A stretch of 64,000 bases of DNA from Ruminococcus flavefaciens FD-1. GTDB taxonomy: Bacteria > Bacillota > Clostridia > Oscillospirales > Ruminococcaceae. This document shows, one piece after another, positions 1-8,363 of the stretch. Below the pieces are notes generated by a model. It was not told where the DNA came from and did not search any database. It was given only the letters and a program-made list of their open reading frames with translations. The position numbers were made by a program, and so were the translations under genes. The stretch spans positions 27,445-91,444 of the forward strand of contig ACOK01000111.1 of the NCBI GenBank assembly GCA_000174895.1, written 5' to 3'. The stretch's first letter is position 1; the number at the start of each line of letters is the position of its first letter.

Positions 1-688
1 TATGTTTATATTTGTCACGGTAACGCTTTGCATATGCTTTTGCAAATTCGCTTTTGCCAATGCCAGCAAGACCTGTTATGAAAATGCGGTTATGTTCGTC
101 AAAGAGCTTGCGGAGTTCTTTCAGCTCATCATCACGACCGCAGAAATATCTGCATAACGGCGGTGGAGCATAAGCTGTATCAAGGTCATATTCAACGATA
201 AACGAATCAGCTTTTTTCGGAACGGGGAGTGTTAAAGGTTCTTTCGGTCGTGACATCGTATTATATACAGCTTTTGTTATGAAAGCTGTTACATCGCTTT
301 TCTTTTCAAATGGAAAAGTGCTGCATATATCGGATTTAACATCGTCCGTAAAATAGTCGTCTGCTTTGATAAGCTTATACAATTCTTCGGCGGTGTTATA
401 GTAATCAATAAGCCACGGAAGGATATATGCTTCAATATCATCGGACAGCACTCCGAGATCGCCTGCATAGAATTTGAACAGCTCCGCAGGCAAAGCTCTT
501 TCGTTACGAGAGAACTTTCCGACATAGGAATTATCAAATGCAGAATCATTGCCGTCTGTATACGCAAAGAACAAAGCATTGAAGAATTCGCTTTGAGAGC
601 ATTTGACTTCCTTGCTATAGGGATTTATTTTATGGTCTGCATCGTTATACAGACGTTTGAAAACATCAGCAAAAGTAATATATGACAC
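1..688 (-). CDS. STAND/NB-ARC-like P-loop ATPase, 3' part outside window
   Basis: The reverse strand is open from a GTG at 688 to the window edge (229 codons seen). An acidic, helical N-terminal region of about 190 residues is followed by CGRDDELKELRKLF and then a Walker A loop GLAGIGKSEF at about residues 206-215. A short sensor-like segment and then a GxxGxGKS loop after a xGRxxEL motif is typical of NB-ARC/STAND ATPases, which usually carry C-terminal repeats that sense a ligand. The C-terminal part lies outside the window, so the effector and sensor are unknown. The GTG is chosen because an AAAGGCGG ribosome site lies 8 bases before it and a promoter lies just upstream. The gene is divergent from the neighbouring helicase gene and probably belongs to the same integrated element. 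STAND proteins include phage sensors, but a defence role here is inference. Confidence 0.6.
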   Translation of the reverse strand, partial: MSYITFADVFKRLYNDADHKINPYSKEVKCSQSEFFNALFFAYTDGNDSAFDNSYVGKFSRNERALPAELFKFYAGDLGVLSDDIEAYILPWLIDYYNTAEELYKLIKADDYFTDDVKSDICSTFPFEKKSDVTAFITKAVYNTMSRPKEPLTLPVPKKADSFIVEYDLDTAYAPPPLCRYFCGRDDELKELRKLFDEHNRIFITGLAGIGKSEFAKAYAKRYRDKYKH

Positions 689-709
689 ACAAAACACCGC
701 CTTTTCTAC

Positions 710-738
710 ATTATATCATAGATATGGGCGGTTTACAA
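710..738 (-). promoter_or_regulatory. promoter of the STAND-type ATPase gene
   Basis: Reading the reverse strand, TTGTAA (738-733) and TATAAT (715-710) are separated by 17 bases. This predicts a transcript starting near 703 with a very short leader before the GTG at 688. Confidence 0.55.
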
Positions 739-758
739 TACAAAAAGGAGATAAACAG

Positions 759-2102
759 TTGAAGGATAAAGAGAAGAAAAAAGAGTTTCTTGAAAATGCT
801 CCCAAATGGGTAATGGGGATAAACTCCATTGATGAGATAGCATACGGAACGGAATATCTGAAACAGTTCCCGATGTTGTGCGTTAATGACAAGCTGTTTG
901 ATGTAGACGGAGAAGTTGATATGAAGTATGTCAGCTATCGTATCTCTCAGGATATACTGCCTTATGTCAGGAATAATCTTTCTAATCGGGTGAAGTCACT
1001 GATAGAGGCGATTAAACTTCTTTGTTACAACAGCGAATTACCGCTTGATGAATTCAGGATACATCTGCAAAACGGTACGCTTGATGTTGACGGTACATTT
1101 ACGGAGAAGAAGTACTTTTGCAGAAACCGACTGAATGTTGAATACAAGGAGTTTATCGGTGAGGCTTACTATCCCGAGAAGTTTCTGACATTTCTGTATG
1201 ATCTTCTTGAACCCGAGGACGTTGAAACATTGCAGGAGTATCTCGGATACTGCCTCATACCGTCAACACGAGGACAGAAAATGATGTTCATAGTCGGAAA
1301 CGGCGGAGAGGGAAAATCGAGGATAGGAGTAGTTCTGCAAAGTATATTCGGAAAAAATATGCTGACAGGAAGCTTTCAGCGTATAGAAAACGACCGTTTT
1401 TTCAGGTATAACTTGCAGGATAAACTGCTCATGGTAGATGATGATATGCAGATGAACGCTCTTATGAGTACGGGATATATCAAGAATCTGATAACAGCAG
1501 AAACTCCTGTTGATGTAGAAGCAAAGGGAGAACAGTCATATCAGGCAAAGCTGTATTCACGTTTTCTGTGTTTCGGTAACGGCAGTCCGAAAGCACTGTA
1601 TGATAAGACGGACGGATTTGCACGAAGGCTGATAATCCTCACTACAAAGCCAAAGTCCGAGAACCGCATCGATGATCCTTTTATTGCAGATAAGTTTATT
1701 GCTGAAAAGGAAAAGATATTCCGCTGGATGTATGACGGACTGAAAAGACTGATAGACAGAAAGTTCCGTTTTACTATTTCCAATAAAACAAAGCTGAATA
1801 TTTCCGAGGCATTGTCGGATAACTGCAATATCAACGAGTTTCTGAGCGACTGTGATATCGTATCATTCAACACAGATTTTCGTGTTACGGGAGCGGAACT
1901 TTATTCGTCATATTCTGTCTGGTGCGGTGATAATGCTCTAACGGCGTTGAAGCGAGATACTTTCATAAGCTGGCTCAAAACAAATCAGAAAAAGCTCGGC
2001 ATATGCTACGATTCCAATATCTTGGATGACAGAGGAAACAGAGTAAGGGGCTTCAAAGGGATAAAGACAAACAGAAAAACGACCTGCGTAAAAGGTGTGT
2101 AG
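759..2102 (+). CDS. D5/DUF5906-type superfamily 3 helicase (phage/plasmid replication)
   Basis: A 447-residue protein resembling the C-terminal helicase half of P4/D5-type primase-helicases. Walker A GNGGEGKS lies at about residues 180-187. It is followed by the acidic Walker B-like MVDDDMQ segment and the sensor region FGNGSPKALYDKTDGFARR, in the order expected for SF3 replication helicases that unwind an element's own origin. No primase domain precedes it, so priming would have to come from elsewhere. The frame is open upstream to 657, but TTG at 759 is preferred because AAAAGGAG lies 8 bases before it. A repeat-rich stretch follows directly, then an HTH gene and an integrase, all on the same strand. 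This fits the replication-integration end of a small integrative element. Confidence 0.75.
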   Translation: MKDKEKKKEFLENAPKWVMGINSIDEIAYGTEYLKQFPMLCVNDKLFDVDGEVDMKYVSYRISQDILPYVRNNLSNRVKSLIEAIKLLCYNSELPLDEFRIHLQNGTLDVDGTFTEKKYFCRNRLNVEYKEFIGEAYYPEKFLTFLYDLLEPEDVETLQEYLGYCLIPSTRGQKMMFIVGNGGEGKSRIGVVLQSIFGKNMLTGSFQRIENDRFFRYNLQDKLLMVDDDMQMNALMSTGYIKNLITAETPVDVEAKGEQSYQAKLYSRFLCFGNGSPKALYDKTDGFARRLIILTTKPKSENRIDDPFIADKFIAEKEKIFRWMYDGLKRLIDRKFRFTISNKTKLNISEALSDNCNINEFLSDCDIVSFNTDFRVTGAELYSSYSVWCGDNALTALKRDTFISWLKTNQKKLGICYDSNILDDRGNRVRGFKGIKTNRKTTCVKGV

Positions 2103-2182
2103 CTGTGTAAATGGCTGTATACAGCCTTATATGGTGCGTAATAATGATGCGTATAGCTGTGTTACACATTGCATACACAGCT
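2101..2182. repeat. iteron-like and palindromic repeats after the helicase gene
   Basis: A perfect palindrome GGCTGTATACAGCC lies at 2113-2126. AGCTGTGT occurs at 2101-2108 and 2155-2162, and its inverse ACACAGCT at 2175-2182. Clustered repeats next to a replication helicase suggest an element origin or the binding site of the HTH protein that follows. This is inference from position. Confidence 0.4.
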
Positions 2183-2268
2183 CTGATACACACCGTAAAA
2201 GCCTATAAATAGAGAAATACACACCTACACATCATTTTTTGATATTGATTTCAAAGAGAGGGATAACA

Positions 2269-2493
2269 ATGAGAAAAGAAAAAAGGATCACCATATACAA
2301 GAAGATATGGTGTAAAATCCGTTACTGGCAGAGCCTTAAAGATGTCAGTGACAGTGAACTTGCAGCCTATTTACAGGTATGCGAGCGAACATTAAGAGAC
2401 TACGACAAGAACGCAAGAAACATCACACTTGAAAAGGTAGATAATTTCCTTGTTGTGAACAGCATGGAACTTGACGAATTGCTTGCAATGTAG
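2269..2493 (+). CDS. small helix-turn-helix DNA-binding protein
   Basis: A 74-residue basic protein. The segment from DVSDSELAAYLQVCERTLRDYD reads as a helix-turn-helix, followed by a short dimerisation-like tail (ITLEKVDNFLVVNSMELDELL), as in Cro/XRE-like proteins of phages and integrative elements. ATG at 2269 is preferred over the upstream in-frame start at 2239 because AGAGAGG lies 8 bases before it. Its position between the repeat cluster and the integrase suggests it regulates the element's replication or integration. It could also be an excisionase-like factor. No ligand-binding domain is present. Confidence 0.6.
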   Translation: MRKEKRITIYKKIWCKIRYWQSLKDVSDSELAAYLQVCERTLRDYDKNARNITLEKVDNFLVVNSMELDELLAM

Positions 2494-2511
2494 ATTTATA
2501 CGTAAAAACAC

Positions 2512-2540
2512 TGGACAAATCACACGGGAAGTGGTATACT
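2512..2540 (+). promoter_or_regulatory. integrase promoter
   Basis: TGGACA (2512-2517) and TATACT (2535-2540) are separated by 17 bases, about 45 bases before the integrase start. Confidence 0.5.
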
Positions 2541-2588
2541 GTATTTATAGTTTGATATCACTTTCCGATGCTCGGAAAGGAATGGTAT

Positions 2589-3632
2589 ATGAAGGCTAAA
2601 AAACTTCCTTCGGGAAATTACAGAGTTCAGGTAGTTGCAGGACATGATGAAAACGGTAAGCGTATCGTCAAGTCATTTACAGCATCAGAGGAGTGGGAAG
2701 CAATAAAACTTGCCACAGACTTTGCTTGCAGGAGAGAACAGAACTACGATAATAACATGACTGTTGCTCAAGCAATGGAAATGTACATCGACAGCAGAAG
2801 AAATGTTCTTGAAGAAACAACTATCCGTGATTACAATCAGGTATTAAAATACCGCTTCAAAACACTTATGAATGTTAAAGTCAGAGATATAAAGCCTATT
2901 CAGATACAGCGGGCAATAAATCTTGAAGCTGAAAAGGTAAGTCCAAAGACAGTCAAGAATGCATACGGTCTGTTGAAGTCGGTACTGAAAATGTTCAATG
3001 CGGATATTAATCTGAACAGTGTTAAGCTCCCGAAACTCAGAAAAAAGGAAAAGGAATTACCGTCGTTTGAAGAGGTCTTTACTATCGTAAAGGGAACAGA
3101 GATCGAACTTCCCGTACTGCTTGCAGCCTGGCTCAGTCTGCGAATAGGAGAGGTCATTGGTTTGCAGTTCAGAGATATTGATAAAGAAACACGCAGAATA
3201 AGTATCAGGCGTACTGTTATCCGTACCGATGAAGGACTGAAAGTACGTGAAGGTTGCAAGACTGAAAAAAGTCAGCGTCAGCTTGAATTGCCCAATTACA
3301 TATTTGATATGATAATGGCAATTGAGCATGACAGTGATGAGGACTTTATAGTTCCGCTTACAAGAAAGGCACTTTACAGCAGATTTACAAGACTTATGAA
3401 AAGGAACGATATCAAAATGACTTTTCATGATCTTCGCCATTTGAACGCTTCAATTATGCTTATGCTCGGTGTTCCCGACAAGTATGCGATGGAGCGTGGA
3501 GGTTGGTCTACGGATAGTATTCTGAAATCCGTTTATCAGCAGACATTCAGCTCGGAACGCAAAAAGATCGACAAGATGATTGATGGTTATTTCAATGGTA
3601 TTATCCTTAATTCTGGGAATGTTTCAGCATAA
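2589..3632 (+). CDS. tyrosine recombinase / integrase of the left element
   Basis: A 347-residue site-specific recombinase. It has an N-terminal AP2-like arm-binding region (LPSGNYRVQVV), a core-binding SAM-like domain (about 60-145) and a catalytic domain. The catalytic residues are visible in order: the first Arg in SLRIGEVIGL, the H-x-x-R box HDLRHLN, and the Tyr in SVYQQTF near the C-terminus. ATG at 2589 is preferred over 2568 because GGAAAGGA lies just before it. The gene is the last one before a tRNA 3' end remnant at 3724-3748, the usual position of an integrase next to its attachment site. The family excises and integrates mobile elements. Confidence 0.85.
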   Translation: MKAKKLPSGNYRVQVVAGHDENGKRIVKSFTASEEWEAIKLATDFACRREQNYDNNMTVAQAMEMYIDSRRNVLEETTIRDYNQVLKYRFKTLMNVKVRDIKPIQIQRAINLEAEKVSPKTVKNAYGLLKSVLKMFNADINLNSVKLPKLRKKEKELPSFEEVFTIVKGTEIELPVLLAAWLSLRIGEVIGLQFRDIDKETRRISIRRTVIRTDEGLKVREGCKTEKSQRQLELPNYIFDMIMAIEHDSDEDFIVPLTRKALYSRFTRLMKRNDIKMTFHDLRHLNASIMLMLGVPDKYAMERGGWSTDSILKSVYQQTFSSERKKIDKMIDGYFNGIILNSGNVSA

Positions 3633-3723
3633 AAAAAGAGTGTGATTCCGTGATAATCACACGAAATCACACAGTCACGTTCACAAATGCCTGTTTTCAG
3701 GCGGTTTATACAGTTGGGGCAAC

Positions 3724-3748
3724 GGTTCAAATCCAGCCGCCGCAACCA
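3724..3748 (+). other. tRNA 3' end fragment, probable attachment site of the left element
   Basis: The 25 bases at 3724-3748 read as the T-loop, acceptor strand and CCA end of a tRNA. GGTTCAAATCC is followed by AGC and the acceptor strand CGCCGCA, then A and CCA. No matching 5' half (TGCGGCG) is visible upstream. The acceptor sequence resembles methionine tRNAs, but the identity is not certain. A partial tRNA end directly after an integrase gene is the classic attachment junction left by integration into a tRNA gene. The intact gene should lie at the other end of the element, outside the window. Confidence 0.65.
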
Positions 3749-3757
3749 ACGTAGAAT

Positions 3758-3792
3758 AGGCACTTTCGAGCAATCGAGAGTGCCTATTTTTT
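3758..3792 (+). terminator. intrinsic terminator after the tRNA fragment
   Basis: The stem AGGCACTTTCGA/TCGAGAGTGCCT, with one G-T wobble, is followed by six T. It is the former tRNA terminator carried into the junction. Confidence 0.75.
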
Positions 3793-4027
3793 ATGCAAAA
3801 ATGAGTGAAATACATCAACCGTACATCAACGCAGAAAATTTTCCCTCTAAATATCGTTGAGAATCATGGAGTGTCACAGAGAGTTATTGAGAATCACAGA
3901 GATTTTTGTTAACCGAGGTTAACATCTTTTGGAGCGGAGTGAATCGAATATATAGAATAGTAGAAAAGCACCGGAGCGGTGCTTTCTTGTTTTTATATAT
4001 TGACTTTGCTGCGGCGCTTGGCAGTTA
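3793..4027. other. intergenic stretch without a gene
   Basis: No coding frame with a ribosome site is seen. The stretch contains repeated GAGAATCA-type words (about 3859-3902) and a small hairpin AAGCACC/GGTGCTT at 3966-3984 followed by T-rich sequence. Confidence 0.5.
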
Positions 4028-4056
4028 TTGCAAATACTTCTATGGCATGATATAAT
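4028..4056 (+). promoter_or_regulatory. promoter of the MATE gene
   Basis: TTGCAA (4028-4033) and TATAAT (4051-4056) have a 17-base spacer. A GGAGGG ribosome site precedes the ATG at 4087. Confidence 0.65.
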
Positions 4057-4086
4057 ATAAAAAACTACCATCATGGAGGGACAGAC

Positions 4087-5417
4087 ATGAAAAAAGTATT
4101 GAGTTCACTGAAAAATATCAACGGAAGATTATTCCTTGCCTTGCTTGTAATGGGACTATGTCCTACATTGTACACAACGCTGAGGACGTTCTTCCTCGGA
4201 CAGCTTCCCGGAGATTGGGCGTACTCAATAGCAGGACAGCTTTCGTGGGTAAATCTGCTGTATGAAGTTATAAACGAAGCAATAGTGCTTCCGTTGTATT
4301 TCTTTCTTGGAAAGGCAGTCGCAGATAAGGATGAGTATACAAACAGAGTACGAAGCGGACTGTTGGTCTCACTGGGAATATATACGGTCTGTTCTGTGCT
4401 TGTAATGACATTTGTGCATCCGCTGCTTAGCTTCATGGCGGTTTCGCAGGACATAATCTCTGAGTCTGCAAGCTATATCAGGATAGAGTGTATAGCTAAC
4501 ATCTTTGGCATTCTTTACAGCTTCATATGTGTAGCGCTGATAAGCATAGGAAAGGACGGGCTTGTCTATGCAATAACTGCTGCAAAGCTGGTGCTTAGCC
4601 TTATACTTGACACACTGCTTGTATCGTCACTGCCTGTATCGCTTAAATGCGGAGTCAACGGAATAGGAATATCGAATATTATCTCAAATCTTATATTGTT
4701 CGTTGTAGCAGCTGTGCTCATAAGCAGATGCGGCTATCATATATTCGAGAGAAAAAAGCTGTCCTTTGCATGGATGAAGGACTTTTTAAGAGTCGGCAGT
4801 ATCTCAGGACTTGAATCTTTTGTACGAAATATCGCATATATGCTCATGGTATCACGTATGGTAAATATGGTAGGCGAACAGGGAACGTACTGGGTAGCGA
4901 ATAATTTTATCTGGGGCTGGATGCTTCTGCCTGTAACTCAGCTGGGCGAACTCATCAAACAGGAGACTGCCAAGGATAAAAATGCTGTAAGGAATAATAC
5001 TCCCGGCTACTTTGCCATTACAGCAATGACCTGTATCTTATGGGTACTGCTTATCCCTGCTTACAAGCCTTTTATGCAGTATGTACTCGGATACAGCGAT
5101 GTGGATAAGCTGTTTGAACTTGTCATGGTATTATTCACTTTCTACGTGCTGTATGCCTTTCAGAATGTATTCGATGCAACATTTTATGGCAGGGGGAAAA
5201 ACGACATATATGCTGCCCTGAGTCGGTAGTTACCAACAGCATTTACTACGGTGCATTTTTCATTTTGTATCTTTGCGGAGTATGGACTCCGTCGCTTATA
5301 GGTATCGCATTGATGTTCGGCTTCGGAAATGCTTTTGATTCGGTAGTATCCTATCTTGCGTACCGACACTTCCTGAAGAAGGAAATGCTTGACAGTAACG
5401 AGAGAAAAGCTGTATAA
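4087..5417 (+). pseudogene. MATE-family multidrug/metabolite exporter, frameshifted near its end
   Basis: The reading frame from 4087 encodes 380 residues of a polytopic membrane protein with about ten hydrophobic helices and the two-half layout of MATE antiporters, which export organic cations in exchange for sodium or protons. It stops at 5227-5229 after AALSR. The +1 frame from 5223 continues without a stop to 5417 (SVVTNSIYYG and further membrane helices). Together they give about 443 residues, the usual family length. One missing base near 5220 (CTGAG where CTTGAG would keep frame) explains the break. It is either a true inactivating mutation or a sequencing error. The gene has its own promoter and terminator and lies between two mobile elements, so it is probably native chromosome. 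Confidence 0.75.
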
Positions 5418-5425
5418 TAAAGAAA

Positions 5426-5446
5426 AAGCGCCCACGAAGGGCGCTT
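5426..5446. terminator. bidirectional hairpin between MATE and relaxase genes
   Basis: The perfect stem AAGCGCCC/GGGCGCTT with loop ACGA sits between two convergent genes. It is likely used by both. Confidence 0.6.
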
Positions 5447-5451
5447 GGGTA

Positions 5452-6492
5452 TCACTTCTTAAAAGGATCATTAGGCTTCACGTCGATGAAAGGTTCATCA
5501 CTGCTTTCGCCTGGGGAGTCAACATAGAAGTTGTTGATGGTTGTCAGGTTGATATTGGCCTTGCATCCACGCTTCTGCAGTTCAGCCATAGCCTCTGCGC
5601 CGGCTCTTGCATTGTCGCTGAATGCATCACTAATATCTCTTGCGGCAGCAGCAAGATCGCTGTTTCTGTTCAGGTGGATATTGTTGACATTTAACAGGTT
5701 GATATCCTGTCCGTTAGCATTATGCTGCGAAAGTGATGATCTTGATGCCTGTGATGCTGTTGGTGAATAAGGGCTATAACCCTTATTCGGATAATACTTA
5801 TTGCTCATGGGATAACCTCCGAATGGATTATTGTAGATAGAGTGGCCGCCTCCCAGGAACTTGTGGATTCCCGGGATCGGAGCGTCAGGATTGATGTACT
5901 GATTCTCGTCAGGTGGCGGTGGAACTAAAATATTTCTGTCATCAGGTGAGTCGTCATCGATCTCAAGAAATATGTAACCGTTTCTGATATCATATACGTT
6001 ATTGTCGATGCAGCCGAGCATACCCTCTTTGATCGGATCAAAGTCATAACCTTCGAGAACGTGGTTAACGAAGGTCTTGACGCCATTCAAAGCAGTTGGT
6101 CCCTGTGAAAACTTTTTTCCGTCCTTATAGCTGACAGAGTTAAACAGAAAGTGGAGATGACGGGTGGATGTATCCTTGTGCAACGCATAGACACACTGAT
6201 AACCTGAACGGTGATTTGCGATTCTGCGGCCTATTTCCATATAGACTTCATCAGGAACGTGAGGGTTATCAGGTGTGATAGACAGCACCGAGTGGTCGTA
6301 CATCTTTCCTGTATTTTTATGATAGGCCTGCTTGCAAGCGATCATGTCCTTCAGGAAGTTTTCCTTTCTACAACCCACTACATCGACATTGCTGTCCCAG
6401 TCTGTATATGGTTTTGTCACTATGTAGTTGGAGATACGCTCCAAACTATATAAGTCATTATTATGGTCATTGACCCTGCGAAGTATCGACAT
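5452..6492 (-). CDS. relaxase (MobA/VirD2-type mobilization nuclease)
   Basis: A 346-residue protein. The N-terminal half contains the relaxase metal motif HxHxxxNxV as RHLHFLFNSVSYKDGKKF (about residues 110-130), preceded by a region with the candidate catalytic Tyr. Relaxases of the MOB-P/VirD2 family nick oriT and pilot the strand into the recipient. The C-terminal third is low-complexity and Pro/Asn/Ser-rich, unlike the helicase or primase tails of larger relaxases. ATG at 6492 follows AAGGAGG and starts one base after the mobC stop, so the two genes are translationally coupled. With the integrase and excisionase upstream, this defines an integrative mobilizable element that must borrow a conjugation machine. 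Confidence 0.8.
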   Translation of the reverse strand: MSILRRVNDHNNDLYSLERISNYIVTKPYTDWDSNVDVVGCRKENFLKDMIACKQAYHKNTGKMYDHSVLSITPDNPHVPDEVYMEIGRRIANHRSGYQCVYALHKDTSTRHLHFLFNSVSYKDGKKFSQGPTALNGVKTFVNHVLEGYDFDPIKEGMLGCIDNNVYDIRNGYIFLEIDDDSPDDRNILVPPPPDENQYINPDAPIPGIHKFLGGGHSIYNNPFGGYPMSNKYYPNKGYSPYSPTASQASRSSLSQHNANGQDINLLNVNNIHLNRNSDLAAAARDISDAFSDNARAGAEAMAELQKRGCKANINLTTINNFYVDSPGESSDEPFIDVKPNDPFKK

Positions 6493-6493
6493 A

Positions 6494-6838
6494 TTATTCA
6501 CCTCCTTCGTCAGAGAGCTTGATATCGGAGATCTGATCGAGGATCTCAATGAAATCATCATTGATCAGCGAGAACATTCTGAGCATTTCTTCTTCAAGGT
6601 CAGACTTGATCTCTTTGTCTCTGAGAGCACTGTCGAGGTTTGTGCTGATTTCAGCCAATGACTTGGCTATTGAGCCGCTCTGGTTGAGAAATATGACCTT
6701 ATCGTCAGAGAGAGCGACGGTTCTCAGGTACTTACTGTTATCCATCTGAGCAGCCTTCGCTCTCTGAGATATCTTGTCTTTGTCTGTGACTGACACCCTG
6801 CACTGCATGGTGGTCATTTCTGTTTTGTGTTTGTTCAT
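6494..6838 (-). CDS. MobC-like relaxosome accessory protein
   Basis: A 114-residue protein with an N-terminal ribbon-helix-helix-like segment (CRVSVTDKDKISQRAKAAQMDNSKYLR), followed by helices and a coiled-coil-like tail. This is the pattern of MobC proteins that bind oriT and help the relaxase open the strands. It has a clear TAGGAGGA ribosome site and lies immediately upstream of the relaxase gene. The function is assigned from length, RHH pattern and gene order. Confidence 0.75.
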   Translation of the reverse strand: MNKHKTEMTTMQCRVSVTDKDKISQRAKAAQMDNSKYLRTVALSDDKVIFLNQSGSIAKSLAEISTNLDSALRDKEIKSDLEEEMLRMFSLINDDFIEILDQISDIKLSDEGGE

Positions 6839-6853
6839 TTTATTATTCCTCCT

Positions 6854-6920
6854 ATGTAATGTGTTGACGCTGGCTAATCTTGTTCGCCAGAGTCATGACG
6901 TTTAGTTGGTGTCATTACAT
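6854..6920. other. candidate origin of transfer (oriT)
   Basis: In the gap upstream of mobC there are nested inverted repeats: ATGTAATG (6854-6861) with CATTACAT (6913-6920), and inside them CTGGC (6870-6874) with GCCAG (6886-6890). Relaxase/MobC operons commonly have oriT immediately upstream. The nick site cannot be pinpointed from sequence alone. Confidence 0.4.
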
Positions 6921-6958
6921 CAGTCGGAGGACTGCGAGCTGAGTTTGAAATCATATTT

Positions 6959-8299
6959 TTAAACCTCCGTCGTGTCGTCGGGAGCGTTGAGTTCCTCAGC
7001 AGTCTTGAGACGAATTCCCTTGAAGCCGATTTTACGACTGTTGCGAGGTCCAACTTTTTTGAAATCGATTGAAGGTGAATAGCTGAGAACTGATTCCTTG
7101 AATTCGGACTTGTCATCAGCGTCGAGAGCGTTTTCGTTACACCATATTTTGTAAGCCTCGTATAAAACGGAAACAGGCACGGATCCCTTTTCGTCAAGAG
7201 TTGTGCGATCATTGAGAAACTCCTCAACACTGTGAAGTGCGGTTATACGACTTCTCAGATAAGCTTCACCCTTGGAGCTCATCTTAAAGTCATAGCCTGA
7301 CTCGATAAATTCCTTGAGTGATCTTGCGGCCCGAGAGAAGATTGCGTCGCGCTCGTCCATGAGTTTATCAAGCAGATGCTTGTCCTGCTTATCAGGAGGT
7401 ATACTATACTCAAAAGGAATTATCACCATACGGCGATATAAAGCCTGATCTGGGTGTTTGAACACGTAAGGTCTGTTCGATGCAAAAAATAATTTCGCAG
7501 TCGGAACAAACTGTACCGGGTTCTCTCTGAGCGCTCGCCCTTCGATTTTCTCACAAGAGACTATGGATTTAAAGATATGCTCGTTGTCAAGGGCTTTGGA
7601 GCTGTTGTCGTATGAGATATTGAGCTTTTTTCCCTGGAGCTGGATAGTGTAGTGGGGATCACCAAGCTGCTGAAAGCTGATATTCGATACCAGTCCCGGT
7701 GTGACAGCACTTTCAATGATTCTGAGCAGAGTTGATTTGCCACCGTCCGATTCGCCTATCAAAAATACAGCACACTTTACGTCAGTAAGCGACGATAAGC
7801 CGAAACCGATGGATCTGAATATACAGTCTTTATTTTCAATTCCGGCTGATGTCTTGATAAATTTCATAAAATTCGGGCACTCTCTCTCGGTACAATGCTC
7901 GATGTAGTTAACGTTGAAGACATAGTCAAAAATCCATTTATTACGATCCGTAGTGAATTCTCCGGTGAGGATATTGAGAACGCCGTTCATGAAATTTATC
8001 AAGTACTGCTGCCGTTTGAGGGCTCCCTCGATATCGATCTTCAGTGATATATCTTCGGAAAGGCGCTTTGCTACTTCGGCAATATTAGTGGATTTGACTT
8101 TGAAACGATCTTCTGGCACGATAAGATTTCTTATAATTGTTAAAAGATCCGTCTTGCAGATTTTCTGCCAGTGTGTTGGAAGTTTTATATAGGCGGACTG
8201 ACCGTCAAACTTGATTATTCCGAGATTCTTGATATCTCTTGTCAGCTGGCTCGCAACATCCTTCTCGGAAACGATTATCAGTGTGATCGTAGCCAGCAA
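6959..8299 (-). CDS. D5-type primase/helicase of the mobilizable element (start uncertain)
   Basis: The frame encodes 446 residues with a D5_N-like region and an SF3 helicase core. Walker A is GESDGGKST, followed by NISYDNSSKALDN, the sensor FFASNRPYVFKHPDQALYRR and a C-terminal winged-helix-like segment ending KVGPRNSRKIGFKGIRL. These proteins replicate small mobile elements. The frame begins at a TTG (8299) with no ribosome site. A good site (AGAAAGGA) and ATG lie at 8321, in another frame. Either a one-base frameshift separates them or an N-terminal domain has been lost. The gene sits between the integrase and mobC on the same strand. Confidence 0.7.
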   Translation of the reverse strand: MLATITLIIVSEKDVASQLTRDIKNLGIIKFDGQSAYIKLPTHWQKICKTDLLTIIRNLIVPEDRFKVKSTNIAEVAKRLSEDISLKIDIEGALKRQQYLINFMNGVLNILTGEFTTDRNKWIFDYVFNVNYIEHCTERECPNFMKFIKTSAGIENKDCIFRSIGFGLSSLTDVKCAVFLIGESDGGKSTLLRIIESAVTPGLVSNISFQQLGDPHYTIQLQGKKLNISYDNSSKALDNEHIFKSIVSCEKIEGRALRENPVQFVPTAKLFFASNRPYVFKHPDQALYRRMVIIPFEYSIPPDKQDKHLLDKLMDERDAIFSRAARSLKEFIESGYDFKMSSKGEAYLRSRITALHSVEEFLNDRTTLDEKGSVPVSVLYEAYKIWCNENALDADDKSEFKESVLSYSPSIDFKKVGPRNSRKIGFKGIRLKTAEELNAPDDTTEV

Positions 8300-8336
8300 T
8301 GCTAAAAGTATAAGTAATCATTTTTATTCCTTTCTG

Positions 8337-8355
8337 CGGGGGCATTTTGCCCCCG
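8337..8355. terminator. hairpin between integrase and primase genes
   Basis: A perfect CGGGGGC/GCCCCCG stem sits just after the integrase stop and just before the primase ribosome site. There is no long T-run, so it may attenuate rather than terminate. Confidence 0.5.
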
Positions 8356-8363
8356 ACTTGCGA

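Noticed and set aside
657..758. Extension of the SF3 helicase to an ATG at 657
   Set aside because: The extra 34 residues lack a ribosome site and overlap the divergent promoter. TTG at 759 has a good site.
3724..3748. A complete tRNA gene
   Set aside because: Only the T-loop and acceptor 3' strand can be found. The 5' half is missing in this orientation.
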